Positions 33,556 through 42,708 of a stretch of DNA of 64,000 nucleotides are shown piece by piece. Position 1 is the first letter of the stretch. Every line of letters starts with the position of its first letter. The notes beneath the pieces were generated by a model. It did not search any database, had not been told where the DNA came from, and saw only the letters and a program-made list of their open reading frames with translations. The stretch comes from Natronospira proteinivora (GTDB lineage Bacteria; Pseudomonadota; Gammaproteobacteria; Natronospirales; Natronospiraceae), in assembly GCF_024170465.1 (NCBI RefSeq), contig NZ_JALJYF010000001.1, forward strand, positions 1-64,000, written 5' to 3'. Position numbers and translations under genes: made by a program.

Positions 33556-35298
33556 TCAGTGGCGAGTATTGAGTCGGCGAAGCAGATCCGGGGTGCGGGC
33601 CGGGTCGGCATTTCTCAAAAAGGCACGGGTTTTCCCCCGAAGTTCGCGGAGATTGGTGCGGGTGATCACCCGTTTGACCTCCAGCAGGGTGGAGGGGTGC
33701 ATGGAAAACTCACGCAGCCCCAAGCCCAGCAGGAGTCGGGTGTATTGAGGGTCCCCGGCCATCTCGCCGCACATGGATACCGGAATGCCTGCCCGGCGGC
33801 CCGCCTGCAGGATATTGGAGATCAGCTTCAGCACCGAGGGGTGAACCGGGTCGTAGAGGTAGTTCACATGGTCGTCCACCCGGTCAATGGCCAGGGTGTA
33901 CTGGATCAGGTCATTGGTGCCGATGGAGAGGAAATCCACCTGACGGGCGATCTGGTGCGCAGTGAGCGCCGCCGAGGGGACTTCGATCATGGCCCCTATG
34001 GGCACGGCCGGGTCGTAATCCTGGCCCCGGGCGTCCAGGCTTTGCTTGGCCACCTCAATCATTTGCTGGGCCTGGAGGACTTCCTGGGTGGTGGCCACCA
34101 GTGGCAGCATGATCCTGAGCGGGGCGTCGGCCGAGGCCCGCAGCAGGGCCCGAAGCTGCTTGAGAAAGACATTGGGCTCACTCAGGCTGAAGCGGATGCC
34201 CCGCAGGCCGAGCGCCGGGTTGTGGGCATCCTCCGGGCCGTGATCTCGCCCCAGGGCGCGCTTGTCGGCCCCCAGGTCCAGTGTCCGGATGGTCACCGGC
34301 AGGCCATCGGCCGTGGCCAGCAATTCCTGGTAGCGTTCATACTGCTCATCTTCACTGGGGAAGTCCGGCCGGTTCATGTAGAGAAACTCGGTCCGGTACA
34401 GGCCGATGCCGTCACCGCCGGTTTTACGGAAGAGCTTGAGATCCTCCGGCAGCTCGATATTGGCCATCAACTGGATGCGGGCGCCATCCAGGGTTTCTGC
34501 CGCCTGTCCCCGCAGGCTTTTCAGTTCCCGGACATGCTTGAACAGCTCCCGGCGCTTGCGGCGATAGTATTCGATCTCGCGTTCGGCCGGGTTGGCAAAC
34601 ACGGCCCCCTTGAGCCCGTCCACGATCAACGGTTCCCCGTCCCGGAGCAGCTGCCGGGCCCGGTGCAGGCCCACCACGGCGGGAATCCCCAGGCTGCGCG
34701 CGATAATACTGGTATGGGATAGCGGTCCGCCGGATTCGGTGATCAGGGCGCGAACCCCCCGACTCTGCATCAGCACTACATCCGCTGGGGAAATATCCTC
34801 GGCCACCACCACGGGATAGGCGCTGGCTTCCCGCTGCTGTTCATTCCAGAGTTCGTCCCCTCGAATCAGCAGGCGTTGGACCCGATTCACCACATGGTCC
34901 ACATCATCCCGGCGGGTTCGCAGGTAGGGGTCTTCCATTTCATCAAAGACGGCCACCAACTCGTCTCGTTGACTCTGCAGGGCCCATTCGGCATTGCATT
35001 GCTGCTCGCGGATGATACTTTCCACAGCCTCTGACAGAGCCTCGTCGTCCAGCATCAGCAAATGGGTATCGATGAAGGCCCCGATTTCCGCCGGGGCGTG
35101 TTCGGGGATCTGGTCCCGGACGGCACGTAGTTGCCGCTTGGCGGCCTGCCGGGCTTGTTCGTAGCGGTCCACTTCATTGGGGATTTCCGACTGGGGGAGG
35201 TTGTATTCCAGGATCTCCAAGGGCTCGCCATCAGCCACATGGGCTTGGCCAATGACAATTCCCCTGGAGACGCCTATCCCGGTCAGAAGCAGACTCAA
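33556..35298 (-). CDS. ptsI: PTS enzyme I (phosphoenolpyruvate-protein phosphotransferase)
   Basis: Takes phosphate from PEP and passes it to the HPr-like protein encoded just upstream. The 580-aa protein has the phospho-histidine in GGPLSHTSIIARSLGIPAVVG, the PEP-binding GIGLYRTEFLYM, GLRGIRFSL, and FLSIGTNDLIQYTLAIDR with the catalytic CGEMAGDP cysteine. There is no N-terminal GAF domain, so it is EI-like rather than a full PtsP. With no sugar EII gene here, it most likely feeds the PTS-Ntr regulatory chain. 15 bp after npr. Confidence 0.95.
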   Translation of the reverse strand: MSLLLTGIGVSRGIVIGQAHVADGEPLEILEYNLPQSEIPNEVDRYEQARQAAKRQLRAVRDQIPEHAPAEIGAFIDTHLLMLDDEALSEAVESIIREQQCNAEWALQSQRDELVAVFDEMEDPYLRTRRDDVDHVVNRVQRLLIRGDELWNEQQREASAYPVVVAEDISPADVVLMQSRGVRALITESGGPLSHTSIIARSLGIPAVVGLHRARQLLRDGEPLIVDGLKGAVFANPAEREIEYYRRKRRELFKHVRELKSLRGQAAETLDGARIQLMANIELPEDLKLFRKTGGDGIGLYRTEFLYMNRPDFPSEDEQYERYQELLATADGLPVTIRTLDLGADKRALGRDHGPEDAHNPALGLRGIRFSLSEPNVFLKQLRALLRASADAPLRIMLPLVATTQEVLQAQQMIEVAKQSLDARGQDYDPAVPIGAMIEVPSAALTAHQIARQVDFLSIGTNDLIQYTLAIDRVDDHVNYLYDPVHPSVLKLISNILQAGRRAGIPVSMCGEMAGDPQYTRLLLGLGLREFSMHPSTLLEVKRVITRTNLRELRGKTRAFLRNADPARTPDLLRRLNTRH

Positions 35299-35313
35299 AT
35301 CCCTTACTCCTCT

Positions 35314-35604
35314 TTATTCGCCTTCGTCGAAGCGGTTCTCTACCAGGCCCTTGAGCCGGCGGATGGCCTCGAACGCATCCGGGCCCTCCGCACGAATATG
35401 GATAGTGCTTCCCTTGCTGGCTGCCAGCATCATCAGACCCATAATGCTCTTGCCGCTTACATCCCGCTGTTCCCGCTGTACCCGGATATCCGACTTGAAG
35501 CGGGAGGCCAGGGTGACAAAACGGGTGGCGGCCCGGGCGTGCATGCCCAGCTTATTGCAGATGGTGACATCGGCTTCCACCCGCTGATCGGCCTGCTCGT
35601 TCAT
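35314..35604 (-). CDS. npr: HPr-family phosphocarrier (NPr)
   Basis: A 96-aa HPr. The phosphorylated histidine is in NKLGMHARAATRFV (about residue 22). KSIMGLMMLAASKGS is at the site of the Ser-46 region of HPr; no HPr kinase gene is visible. The start is ATG 35602-35604, with GAGGGTG about 5 bases upstream that overlaps the rapZ stop region, so npr is coupled to rapZ. Carries phosphate from EI to PtsN. Confidence 0.94.
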   Translation of the reverse strand: MNEQADQRVEADVTICNKLGMHARAATRFVTLASRFKSDIRVQREQRDVSGKSIMGLMMLAASKGSTIHIRAEGPDAFEAIRRLKGLVENRFDEGE

Positions 35605-35613
35605 GCTCACCCT

Positions 35614-36471
35614 CTAGTCCAGACTGACATGCCGGGTGACCACCTGTCCCCATTGCTGTTTGAAGTGGGTCGCCAGTCGGTCCACCACATAGACCGAGCG
35701 GTGCTGTCCGCCGGTACAGCCCACTGCCACAGTGACATAGCTGCGCCGCCCCACTTCGAAGGGGGGCAACCATTGTTCCAGAAAATCGATCAGGTCGCCC
35801 ACCATTCTTTGGGCCAGATCCGAGGCATCCAGGTAATCGATCACCTCCTGATCCCGGCCGGTCCGGGGCCGCAGGGCGGGTTCCCAGTGGGGATTGGGCA
35901 GACAGCGGACGTCGAAGACAAAGTCCGCATCCCGGGGCACGCCATGCTTGAAGCCGAAGGACTCGAACATCAGGGATAGGGCTGTGTTGCCTTCGTGGTT
36001 CAGGCGATCATGAATAAGTTCCCGCAGGCGGTTGGCGGTGAGCCGGGAGGTATCGATCACCAGATCGGCCCGCTCGGCAATACTGGAGAGCAGCCGCCGT
36101 TCCTCCTGGATGGCGTCCGGCAAGGTTCGCTCTTGGCCAGACAAAGGATGTCGGCGGCGGGTTTCGCTGTAGCGACGCAGAAGAATATCCTCGTCTGCGT
36201 CCAGGAAGATCAGTTCGCAGTGAATCCCGTCCCGGTTAAAGTCGGCCAGCAGGTCGGGCAGGCCTTCCACTTCCTCCGGCCGATTACGGGCATCCACCCC
36301 CACCGCCATCTGTTCGTATTCGGGGTCGCCGGTGGCCATGGTTTCCCGAATGAAGTTACGCAGGACCGCCACCGGCAGATTGTCGATGCAGTAATAGCCC
36401 ATGTCCTCCAGCATGTGCAGGGCCACGCTCTTGCCGGAACCGGACAGGCCGCTAAGGATGGTGAGCTTCAT
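35614..36471 (-). CDS. rapZ: RNase adapter protein RapZ
   Basis: RapZ binds nucleotide and, in E. coli, directs RNase E to the GlmZ small RNA to control amino-sugar synthesis. The 285-aa protein has the P-loop GLSGSGKSVALHMLED (about 7-22), DNLPV, FLDADEDILLRRYSETRRRHPL and the C-terminal GCTGGQHRSVYVV conserved in the RNA-binding half. The start is ATG 36469-36471, with GGGAG 7 bases upstream. It lies between ptsN and npr as in other gammaproteobacteria. Confidence 0.96.
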   Translation of the reverse strand: MKLTILSGLSGSGKSVALHMLEDMGYYCIDNLPVAVLRNFIRETMATGDPEYEQMAVGVDARNRPEEVEGLPDLLADFNRDGIHCELIFLDADEDILLRRYSETRRRHPLSGQERTLPDAIQEERRLLSSIAERADLVIDTSRLTANRLRELIHDRLNHEGNTALSLMFESFGFKHGVPRDADFVFDVRCLPNPHWEPALRPRTGRDQEVIDYLDASDLAQRMVGDLIDFLEQWLPPFEVGRRSYVTVAVGCTGGQHRSVYVVDRLATHFKQQWGQVVTRHVSLD

Positions 36472-36574
36472 TCGAGGTCTCCCTGGCGTTGGGGCCATCT
36501 CTGGCGCCAATATAACAGAGCCGGCGGGGCTCAATGCAGCACTTCGCCGGAATGGGCCGGGGCGGGGTGGATGG

Positions 36575-37060
36575 TCAGGCGGATGCCTGGGTTTGGTCTT
36601 TGTCCGCTTGGATCAGCAATTCGTAAACCGTCTCGGCGTTGTCCGCCTGTCTCAGACGATCACAGAATTCCGCCTGGGAGAAGAGCTGAGCCAGGGCGGC
36701 CAGAGCATTGAGATGTTCTTCCGCGCAATGGGTGGGGACCAGCAGGGCAAACAGCATGTCCACCGGGCCGCCATCGGTGGCGTCAAAATCCACCGGCTCG
36801 TCCAGGCGAATGAAGGCGCCAATGCTGTAGTTCAGGCCTTCAATACGGCCATGTGGGATGGCCACACCGGAGCCGATGGCCGTGCTACCCAGCCGTTCCC
36901 GGCTGATCATGCTGGAAAAGACCTGGCCACGGTTCAGGGCCTGGGCATCCTTGGCGAGTAGCTCGCTGAGAATTTCCAGGGCGCGCTTCTTGCCTCCCGC
37001 CTGAGTATGGGCGTCGATCCGTTCGGGGGCTATCAAGTCACTGATCTTCATGGGCTGCAT
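36575..37060 (-). CDS. ptsN: PTS-Ntr EIIA component PtsN
   Basis: The regulatory end point of the nitrogen PTS; its phosphorylation state tunes potassium and nitrogen responses. The 161-aa EIIA has the phospho-histidine in GSGVAIPHGRIEG (about residue 70) and a family N terminus MKISDLIAPERI. The start is ATG 37060 or ATG 37051. It sits between hpf and rapZ in the rpoN block; a 10-bp inverted repeat lies in its upstream region. Confidence 0.95.
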   Translation of the reverse strand: MQPMKISDLIAPERIDAHTQAGGKKRALEILSELLAKDAQALNRGQVFSSMISRERLGSTAIGSGVAIPHGRIEGLNYSIGAFIRLDEPVDFDATDGGPVDMLFALLVPTHCAEEHLNALAALAQLFSQAEFCDRLRQADNAETVYELLIQADKDQTQASA

Positions 37061-37102
37061 GCTTCGGCTTATGTCTCATCGCCAACCTCCGGAACTTGGA
37101 AC

Positions 37103-37144
37103 GGGGCCGGGAAAAGCGGCACAGTCTAGACCTCTCCCGGCCCC
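37103..37144 (-). promoter_or_regulatory. Hairpin between hpf and ptsN
   Basis: A perfect 10-bp inverted repeat (GGGGCCGGGA at 37103-37112 with its complement at 37135-37144) encloses 22 bases, 43 bp before the ptsN start. There is no T run, so it is more likely a stability or processing hairpin than a terminator. Confidence 0.5.
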
Positions 37145-37203
37145 GGCTCAAGCTTTGATCACGTTCAGGGCCTAACGATTATCGGATCCCGGTATCGGGG
37201 CAT

Positions 37204-37554
37204 TCAGCTTGGCCCCAACTCATCGGGCGTGGGTGGCAGGCGATCGGCCTTGTCCACGGCCGCAGCCCGGTGATCCCGGGCCTTCTCCTTGTGCTTTTTC
37301 ACCTGCCGGTCCAGCTTGTCCACCAGGCGGTCAATGGCGGCGTACATATCCCCCTCCTTGGCATCGGCAAACAGGGGCTTGCCCACCACGTTGACCTTGG
37401 CCTCGGCCTTATGATCCAGCTTTTCGACTGTCAGAATCACGTGCATGCCGTTGATATGGTCGTAATGGCGCTCCAGGCGCTCCATCTTGGTATCCACGTA
37501 TTCGCGCAGGGAAGGGGTGATATCCACGTGATGGCCGGTCAGATTCATTTGCAT
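37204..37554 (-). CDS. hpf: Ribosome hibernation promoting factor
   Basis: Binds the 30S decoding region and helps form inactive ribosome dimers in slow growth. The 116 aa are the short HPF form. The family start MQMNLTGHHVDITPSLREYV and the basic helix DRLVDKLDRQVKKHKEKARDH are clear. The start is ATG 37552-37554, with GAGGAG about 9 bases upstream. It follows rpoN by 235 bp, as in Pseudomonas and E. coli. Confidence 0.96.
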   Translation of the reverse strand: MQMNLTGHHVDITPSLREYVDTKMERLERHYDHINGMHVILTVEKLDHKAEAKVNVVGKPLFADAKEGDMYAAIDRLVDKLDRQVKKHKEKARDHRAAAVDKADRLPPTPDELGPS

Positions 37555-37789
37555 GGTGTTGCACTCCTCTCGTGATGCGTCACGCAACGCCACGGACAAT
37601 CCCGCCGGCCGGCCCGCTGTCAGATGCCGGGGATGCTATCCGTCGCCGCGTGACGAATCGCCACGGGCCGAATTCGCTGCGCGGGGCAGGCTGATGTCCG
37701 CCTGCCAAGGCGCTGCCGCGCTCCAGCGCCGGGACCAGCAGGCACTCGGTCCAGCCGATCCCGTTCCACCACGCGGTCCGCGCAGCGGC

Positions 37790-39235
37790 CTAGGCGTTGA
37801 CCCGCTTGCGTTCATGGGAAGGGGGGATCCCCATCGCCTCCCGATACTTGGCCACGGTGCGTCGGGCTACCTTGAAGCCGGCGTCCTTGAGGTCGTTCAC
37901 CAGGCGGCTGTCGCTCAAGGGTTTGGCCGGGTTTTCTTCGGCAACCATGCGCTTGATCCGGGCCCGCACGGCGGTGGCGGAGGTTTCCCCGCCGTCCGAC
38001 CGTGCCAGCTGGGTCGAGAAGAAGTACTTGAATTCAAAAACGCCCTTGGGCGTGAGCATGTATTTCCGGGTGGTGACCCGGGAAATGGTGGATTCATGCA
38101 GGTCCACCATTTCGGCAATCTCCGCCAATACCAGCGGCTTCATGTATTCCTCGCCCTTGTCGAGGAAGTCCTGCTGATGTTCGATGATGGCCGAGGCCAC
38201 CCGGAGCAGGGTGTCATTCCGCATCTCCAGGCTGCGAACCAGCCAGCGGGCTTCCTGGAGTTGGCCGCGCATGGCCTGAAAGTCGCCACCGCCCTGGCTG
38301 CGTTTAGCGACCATGTCGGCGTAGAGACCATTGACGCGGATACTGGGGGTGATCTCGTGATTGAGGGCCACCACCCAGCGGCCTTCCCGGCGTTCCACCA
38401 CCACATCGGGGACCACATATTCGGTTTCGGCCGCCTGGATGCGGGTGCCGGGGTAGGGATTAAGGCTGCGAATCAAGGACAGGGCGGTCTGGACCGTTTC
38501 AGGGTCCGTGCCCATGCTGGTGGCCAGCTTGACGACAGGCTTTTTCACTATCTCGTCCAGATGCTTGTCCACCAGGGCCTCGGCGACCCCGGTTTCTGCC
38601 CCTTCTCGGGCCAGGGCCTGCAGCTGTAGCAATAGGCATTCCCGAAGGTCGCGTGCCCCCACCCCGGGTGGATCGAAGGTCTGGATGCGGCGGATGACCA
38701 TCTCGATTTCATCGTCGCCGATGGTTTCGTCCCCGTTTCTCAATTCGGCCAGGCCCTGATGCAGGTCGGACAGGGATTCCCGCAGGTAGCCGTCTCCGTC
38801 GATGCCGTCAATGACCGCCTCGGCGATGGCCTGGTCGGTCTCACTGAAAGGTGCCATCTCCAGCTGCCAGTGGAGATGGTCGTGCAGGGAGGTGCCTTCA
38901 GCATTCTCCGCCCGGCGATCTTCCTGAATCTCTTCCTGCCAACCACCGCCGGTGCCGCTGGAATAAAAATATTCCGGGGACTCGAAGCGGGTTTCCACCT
39001 CATTGGGAGCGGTGTCTGACTCGGCCGTTGAGCCTTCCTGGCTTTCCTTGTTTTTCTCTTCCTTACGGCCGCTGTCGTCTTCTTCGCTCTCCAGCATCAC
39101 ATTGCTATCCAGCGCCTGGCGGATTTCGGTTTCCAATTCTATAGAGGAGAGCTGCAGCAGACGGATGGCCTGCTGGAGTTGGGGGGTCATGGCCAGTTTC
39201 TGGCCGATCTTTAATTGCAGCGCAGGCTTAAGCAT
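37790..39235 (-). CDS. rpoN: RNA polymerase sigma-54 factor
   Basis: Alternative sigma factor that needs an AAA+ enhancer-binding protein to open promoters. The 481-aa protein has the Gln/Leu-rich region I (LKIGQKLAMTPQLQQAIRLLQLSS), an acidic region II (about 45-110), and the RpoN box ARRTVAKYREAMGIP near the C terminus that reads the -24 element. It lies between lptB and hpf, the normal order. 99 bp after lptB. Confidence 0.98.
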   Translation of the reverse strand: MLKPALQLKIGQKLAMTPQLQQAIRLLQLSSIELETEIRQALDSNVMLESEEDDSGRKEEKNKESQEGSTAESDTAPNEVETRFESPEYFYSSGTGGGWQEEIQEDRRAENAEGTSLHDHLHWQLEMAPFSETDQAIAEAVIDGIDGDGYLRESLSDLHQGLAELRNGDETIGDDEIEMVIRRIQTFDPPGVGARDLRECLLLQLQALAREGAETGVAEALVDKHLDEIVKKPVVKLATSMGTDPETVQTALSLIRSLNPYPGTRIQAAETEYVVPDVVVERREGRWVVALNHEITPSIRVNGLYADMVAKRSQGGGDFQAMRGQLQEARWLVRSLEMRNDTLLRVASAIIEHQQDFLDKGEEYMKPLVLAEIAEMVDLHESTISRVTTRKYMLTPKGVFEFKYFFSTQLARSDGGETSATAVRARIKRMVAEENPAKPLSDSRLVNDLKDAGFKVARRTVAKYREAMGIPPSHERKRVNA

Positions 39236-39334
39236 TGGTTTTTTCTAGTAATGAATGGGAGTGCAAGGTGTCCTCCGACAGGCCTGAACGGTGCCTTGGG
39301 CCGCTTGGGAGCAATGCATCGGCGCTTCCTCTCT

Positions 39335-40063
39335 TTATAGACGAAAATCTTCGCCCAAGTAGACTTCTCTGACCTGACGGTGAGCAAGAACATCATCAGC
39401 GGTGCCTTCCGCGATCACCGAACCTTCACTAATGATGTAGGACCGTCCGCAGATGCCCAGGGTTTCCCGTACATTGTGATCGGTGATGAGTACGCCAATG
39501 CCCCGGTCCCGCAAATGCCTGATGATTCTCTGGATTTCCCCCACGGAGATGGGGTCGACCCCGGCGAAGGGTTCATCCAGCAGCATAAAGGCTGGCTCGG
39601 TGGCCAGGGCTCGGGCTATTTCAACCCGGCGGCGCTCGCCCCCGGACAGGCTCATGCCCAGGCTTTCCCGGACATGGCTTACATTCAATTCTTCCAGCAG
39701 GCTTTCCAGTATCCGTGCCCGGCCGGCCCGGTCCAGGTCCCGGCGGAGCTCCAGGATGGCCCGGATATTCTGCTCCACGCTGAGCTTTCGAAACACCGAG
39801 GCCTCCTGGGGCAGATAGCCCAGTCCGGCCTGGGCCCGGGCATGGACGGGTAGATGGGTCACATCCCGACCGTTCATCTCAATGTGGCCGGCATCCGCCT
39901 GGACCAGGCCCACAATCATGTAGAAAGAGGTGGTCTTGCCGGCCCCATTGGGGCCCAACAAGCCGACAATCTCCCCCGGCGCCACCGACATGCTCACATC
40001 CCGCACGGCGTGGCGTTTGCCGAAGCGTTTGGCCAGGCCAATGGCTTTGAGCTGCTCAGTCAC
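39335..40063 (-). CDS. lptB: LPS export ABC transporter ATPase LptB
   Basis: Powers LPS extraction from the inner membrane together with LptFG. The 242-aa ATPase has Walker [12 protein letters not shown], signature [15 protein letters not shown], Walker [14 protein letters not shown] and the switch histidine in LITDHNVRE. The start is GTG 40061-40063, preceded by GAGGAGGAG about 8 bases upstream, and overlaps lptA by 8 bp. LptF and LptG are not in the window. Confidence 0.97.
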   Translation of the reverse strand: MTEQLKAIGLAKRFGKRHAVRDVSMSVAPGEIVGLLGPNGAGKTTSFYMIVGLVQADAGHIEMNGRDVTHLPVHARAQAGLGYLPQEASVFRKLSVEQNIRAILELRRDLDRAGRARILESLLEELNVSHVRESLGMSLSGGERRRVEIARALATEPAFMLLDEPFAGVDPISVGEIQRIIRHLRDRGIGVLITDHNVRETLGICGRSYIISEGSVIAEGTADDVLAHRQVREVYLGEDFRL

Positions 40064-40604
40064 CGCCGTTCTCCTCCTCACCGTTTTGCTGGAACCGGGT
40101 ACGTACCCGGCTCTCCTCGTCTTCGCCCCGCTGGGCGCGGACCTGCTCGGTGGGCATGTTGTAATCGATATGGGCGGCGCTGATCAGCTGGCGACCCTGT
40201 TGCAGCTCGGCCTCGTCGATTAGCTGCAGGTGTTCGGTGTCGAAGCGGTAATGAATCTGTCGGGCCTGGCCCCGGGTATCAGGGCCGCTTTCATGGATGA
40301 CTCGCAGACGCACCGGTTCGCCGTCAAACTCGGCTCGTTCAGGATCGCCGTCGGGGGTCTGGTGAAAACGCATCCGGTCAGCGTGAATGGTCATCTCCTG
40401 GTGGCGCATGACCACATTGCCCCGGTAGGTCACTACTCCAGCCCGGCCATCGCCATCGAAGTCATCGGCTTCGATTTCCAAGTCCTCCACTGCGGACGCG
40501 GGACCGGCAAGCAACAGGGTAAAGCACAGCAGGGTGGCGAGGAGGGTACTCCGCCGTCCTAGGGGGCTGCGTCGGGCGAGCGTGTTAATCATTGGACATC
40601 CCAT
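40056..40604 (-). CDS. lptA: LPS transport periplasmic protein LptA
   Basis: Forms the periplasmic bridge for LPS. The 182-aa protein has a signal peptide (hydrophobic run [14 protein letters not shown] ending ASA) and the beta-jellyroll signature [38 protein letters not shown] Glu/Arg-rich tail closes it. Start at 40604, or at ATG 40592 nearer the usual N terminus. It overlaps lptC and lptB at its ends, so lptC-lptA-lptB form one unit. Confidence 0.92.
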   Translation of the reverse strand: MGCPMINTLARRSPLGRRSTLLATLLCFTLLLAGPASAVEDLEIEADDFDGDGRAGVVTYRGNVVMRHQEMTIHADRMRFHQTPDGDPERAEFDGEPVRLRVIHESGPDTRGQARQIHYRFDTEHLQLIDEAELQQGRQLISAAHIDYNMPTEQVRAQRGEDEESRVRTRFQQNGEEENGGD

Positions 40605-41142
40605 GGCGGGTTCTTACCTCCTCAAGGATACGCAGCCGGTCCTCGGCCAGTTCGGCAATCAGGCCCCGTCCCGTGGTGACGGTGTCTTGTCGCTCTATTC
40701 GGACCGGGTCGTCGGTTTCGGCACGATCGATTTCCGGCAGGAACAGCAGGGTGTCGGTGAATATTCGGCTGACCGGTCCCTGTGACGGCTCCCGCAACAC
40801 GCGAACATCTCCCCGTAAATGGATTTCGCTATGGTCGCCGGTGATCAGTCCGTGATCCGCCTTCAGGGTCCAGTTCAGTTGCTCGGGGCCTCGCTGATGG
40901 GCCAACACGGTATCCAGTTCGGTTCGCTCATCATCGGGAAAATGGGCCATGCGGGTGGCTTGCAGGTCCAGTATTCGCTGCCCGGCGGCATCGAAACGTT
41001 CCATCAAAACCCCTTCCATCCAGTAGTCGGGACCGGTCGGTGCCTCAGGGGGGGCTATGACATCCGGGGCGGGATCATCCAGTTGCCATATCAGGATCAG
41101 GACAATGCCCACGCCCATCAGAATGGCGATCAACCAGCGCAT
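40585..41142 (-). CDS. lptC: LPS export protein LptC
   Basis: Inner-membrane-anchored partner of LptA. The 185-aa product has one N-terminal helix (about residues 4-21) and then a periplasmic jellyroll, with DYWMEGVLMERFDAAGQRILDLQATRMAHFPDD in the conserved strand region. Its ATG overlaps the kdsC stop by 1 bp and its stop overlaps the lptA start region, showing tight coupling. Confidence 0.93.
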   Translation of the reverse strand: MRWLIAILMGVGIVLILIWQLDDPAPDVIAPPEAPTGPDYWMEGVLMERFDAAGQRILDLQATRMAHFPDDERTELDTVLAHQRGPEQLNWTLKADHGLITGDHSEIHLRGDVRVLREPSQGPVSRIFTDTLLFLPEIDRAETDDPVRIERQDTVTTGRGLIAELAEDRLRILEEVRTRHGMSND

Positions 41143-41678
41143 CAGTTACCCGCGTACTCGTCGCTGTGGCCCTGGGCGGTGAGAATTCGGTCGCACCATT
41201 CACGGGCCGCGCCGAATCCACCCGATTGACGGCTTTGCCAATGGCACATGGCCTGCACCGTGGGGTGCGCATCGGCGGGGGCGGCCGCCAGGGCAACGTT
41301 GTTCATGACGCCCAGATCCACCACATCATCGCCCATGAAGGCGCAGGCCTCAGGAGGCAGCTCCAGGGATTGGCGGATCTGCTCAAAGCAGGGCGCCTTG
41401 TCTTCCACCCCCAGGTGGAGATGCCGGATGCCCAGCTGCTGCATGCGCGCTTCCACTGCCTGCGAGTGGCGCCCGGAGATCACCGCCACCTCAATGCCGT
41501 GGCGCATCAGTGCCTTCAAGCCATGGCCGTCCCGGGTATGGAATACCTTCAGTTCCAGTCCGTCCGGCCCCATGTACAGCCGACCATCGGTCAGCACACC
41601 ATCCACATCAAAGCCCACCAGACGGATCCGGCGGGCTTTGTCGGTGAGACTTGTCTCGCTCAGCGACCCGGCCATCAA
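41142..41678 (-). CDS. kdsC: KDO-8-phosphate phosphatase
   Basis: HAD-family phosphatase giving free KDO for LPS inner core. The 178-aa C0-type HAD has the nucleophile motif VGFDVDGVLTDG, motif II VISGR, a conserved lysine (EDKAP) and motif IV FMGDDVVDLGVM. It starts with an ATGA overlap to kdsD (41675-41678). With kdsD it forms the KDO branch of the operon. Confidence 0.96.
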   Translation of the reverse strand: MMAGSLSETSLTDKARRIRLVGFDVDGVLTDGRLYMGPDGLELKVFHTRDGHGLKALMRHGIEVAVISGRHSQAVEARMQQLGIRHLHLGVEDKAPCFEQIRQSLELPPEACAFMGDDVVDLGVMNNVALAAAPADAHPTVQAMCHWQSRQSGGFGAAREWCDRILTAQGHSDEYAGN

Positions 41679-42676
41679 ACCACCCCGGCCCGCAGCATGT
41701 CGTGCATATTCAATGCCCCCACCAGGCGACCATTCGTATCGGTGATCAGCAGCTGGTTGATGCGCTGGGTCTCCATTAGTTTCAGGGCCTCGCCTGCCAG
41801 CATTTCCCGGTTCACGGTGCGGGGGGCCGGAGTCATGACATCCCGAATGGGTGTGTTGTGTACATTCAATTGCCGGTCCAGGCTGCGGCGTAAATCACCA
41901 TCGGTAAAAATACCCAGTACCTGGCGCTCTTCATTGACCACCGCAGTCATGCCCAGGCCCTTGAGGGTCATTTCCAAAAGGGCGTTGCGCATGGGGGTGT
42001 CCGCCTGAACCGCAGGCACAGCATCGCCGGAGTGCATCAGGTCCTCAAGGCGCAGTAACAGACGCCGACCCAGACTGCCCCCCGGATGGGAGCGGGCGAA
42101 GTCTTCCTGGGTGAAGCCGCGACTCTCCAGCAGGGCTACTGCCAGGGCATCCCCCATGGCCAGGGAGGCCGTGGTACTGGAGGTGGGGGCCAGATTCAGT
42201 GGGCAGGCTTCTCTTGCCACCGAGACATCCAGATTGGCATCAGCAGCCCGGGCCAGGGTGGAATCAGGCCGACCGGTCATGCTGATCAAGGGCACCCCCA
42301 ATCGTTTGATCAGGGGCAGGATGGTCAGCACTTCGCCGGTCTCGCCCGAATTGGACAGGGCCATGACCGCATCTTCCCCCGTGATCATGCCCAGATCGCC
42401 ATGACTGGCTTCCCCCGGGTGGACGAAAAAAGCCGGTGTGCCGGTGCTGGCCAGGGTGGCGGCTACCTTGCCGGCAATGTGACCGGATTTACCCATGCCG
42501 GTGACCACGATGCGGCCCCGACAGGCCAGGCAGATCTCCCAGGCCCGGATAAAGTCATCCCCCAGGCGTTTCACCAGATCCCGGACCGAGTCGGCTTCCA
42601 GCTCCAGCACATCCTGCGCCAGTCGTAACGCTCGCTCGGGGGTGGCCGTTTCGCTGTCCGTCTTGGGGTTTGCCAT
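41675..42676 (-). CDS. kdsD: D-arabinose-5-phosphate isomerase
   Basis: Converts ribulose-5-phosphate to arabinose-5-phosphate, first step toward KDO. The product has an SIS domain (VVTGMGKSGHIAGKVAATLASTG and ALSNSGETGEVL) and two C-terminal CBS domains (DLMHSGDAVP... and DVMTPAPRTV...). The start is ATG 42674-42676 (333 aa), with AAGGA about 10 bases upstream; an ATG at 42709 overlaps the antiporter stop (TAATG) and is possible. It heads the KDO-Lpt-rpoN run. Confidence 0.95.
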   Translation of the reverse strand: MANPKTDSETATPERALRLAQDVLELEADSVRDLVKRLGDDFIRAWEICLACRGRIVVTGMGKSGHIAGKVAATLASTGTPAFFVHPGEASHGDLGMITGEDAVMALSNSGETGEVLTILPLIKRLGVPLISMTGRPDSTLARAADANLDVSVAREACPLNLAPTSSTTASLAMGDALAVALLESRGFTQEDFARSHPGGSLGRRLLLRLEDLMHSGDAVPAVQADTPMRNALLEMTLKGLGMTAVVNEERQVLGIFTDGDLRRSLDRQLNVHNTPIRDVMTPAPRTVNREMLAGEALKLMETQRINQLLITDTNGRLVGALNMHDMLRAGVV

Positions 42677-42708
42677 GCCGTTCGATTCCTTGTTCGGTTC
42701 AATTCTCA

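Noticed and set aside
33556-35298. PtsP (GAF-containing enzyme I-Ntr)
   Set aside because: The protein begins directly with the enzyme I N-terminal domain; no GAF domain precedes it.
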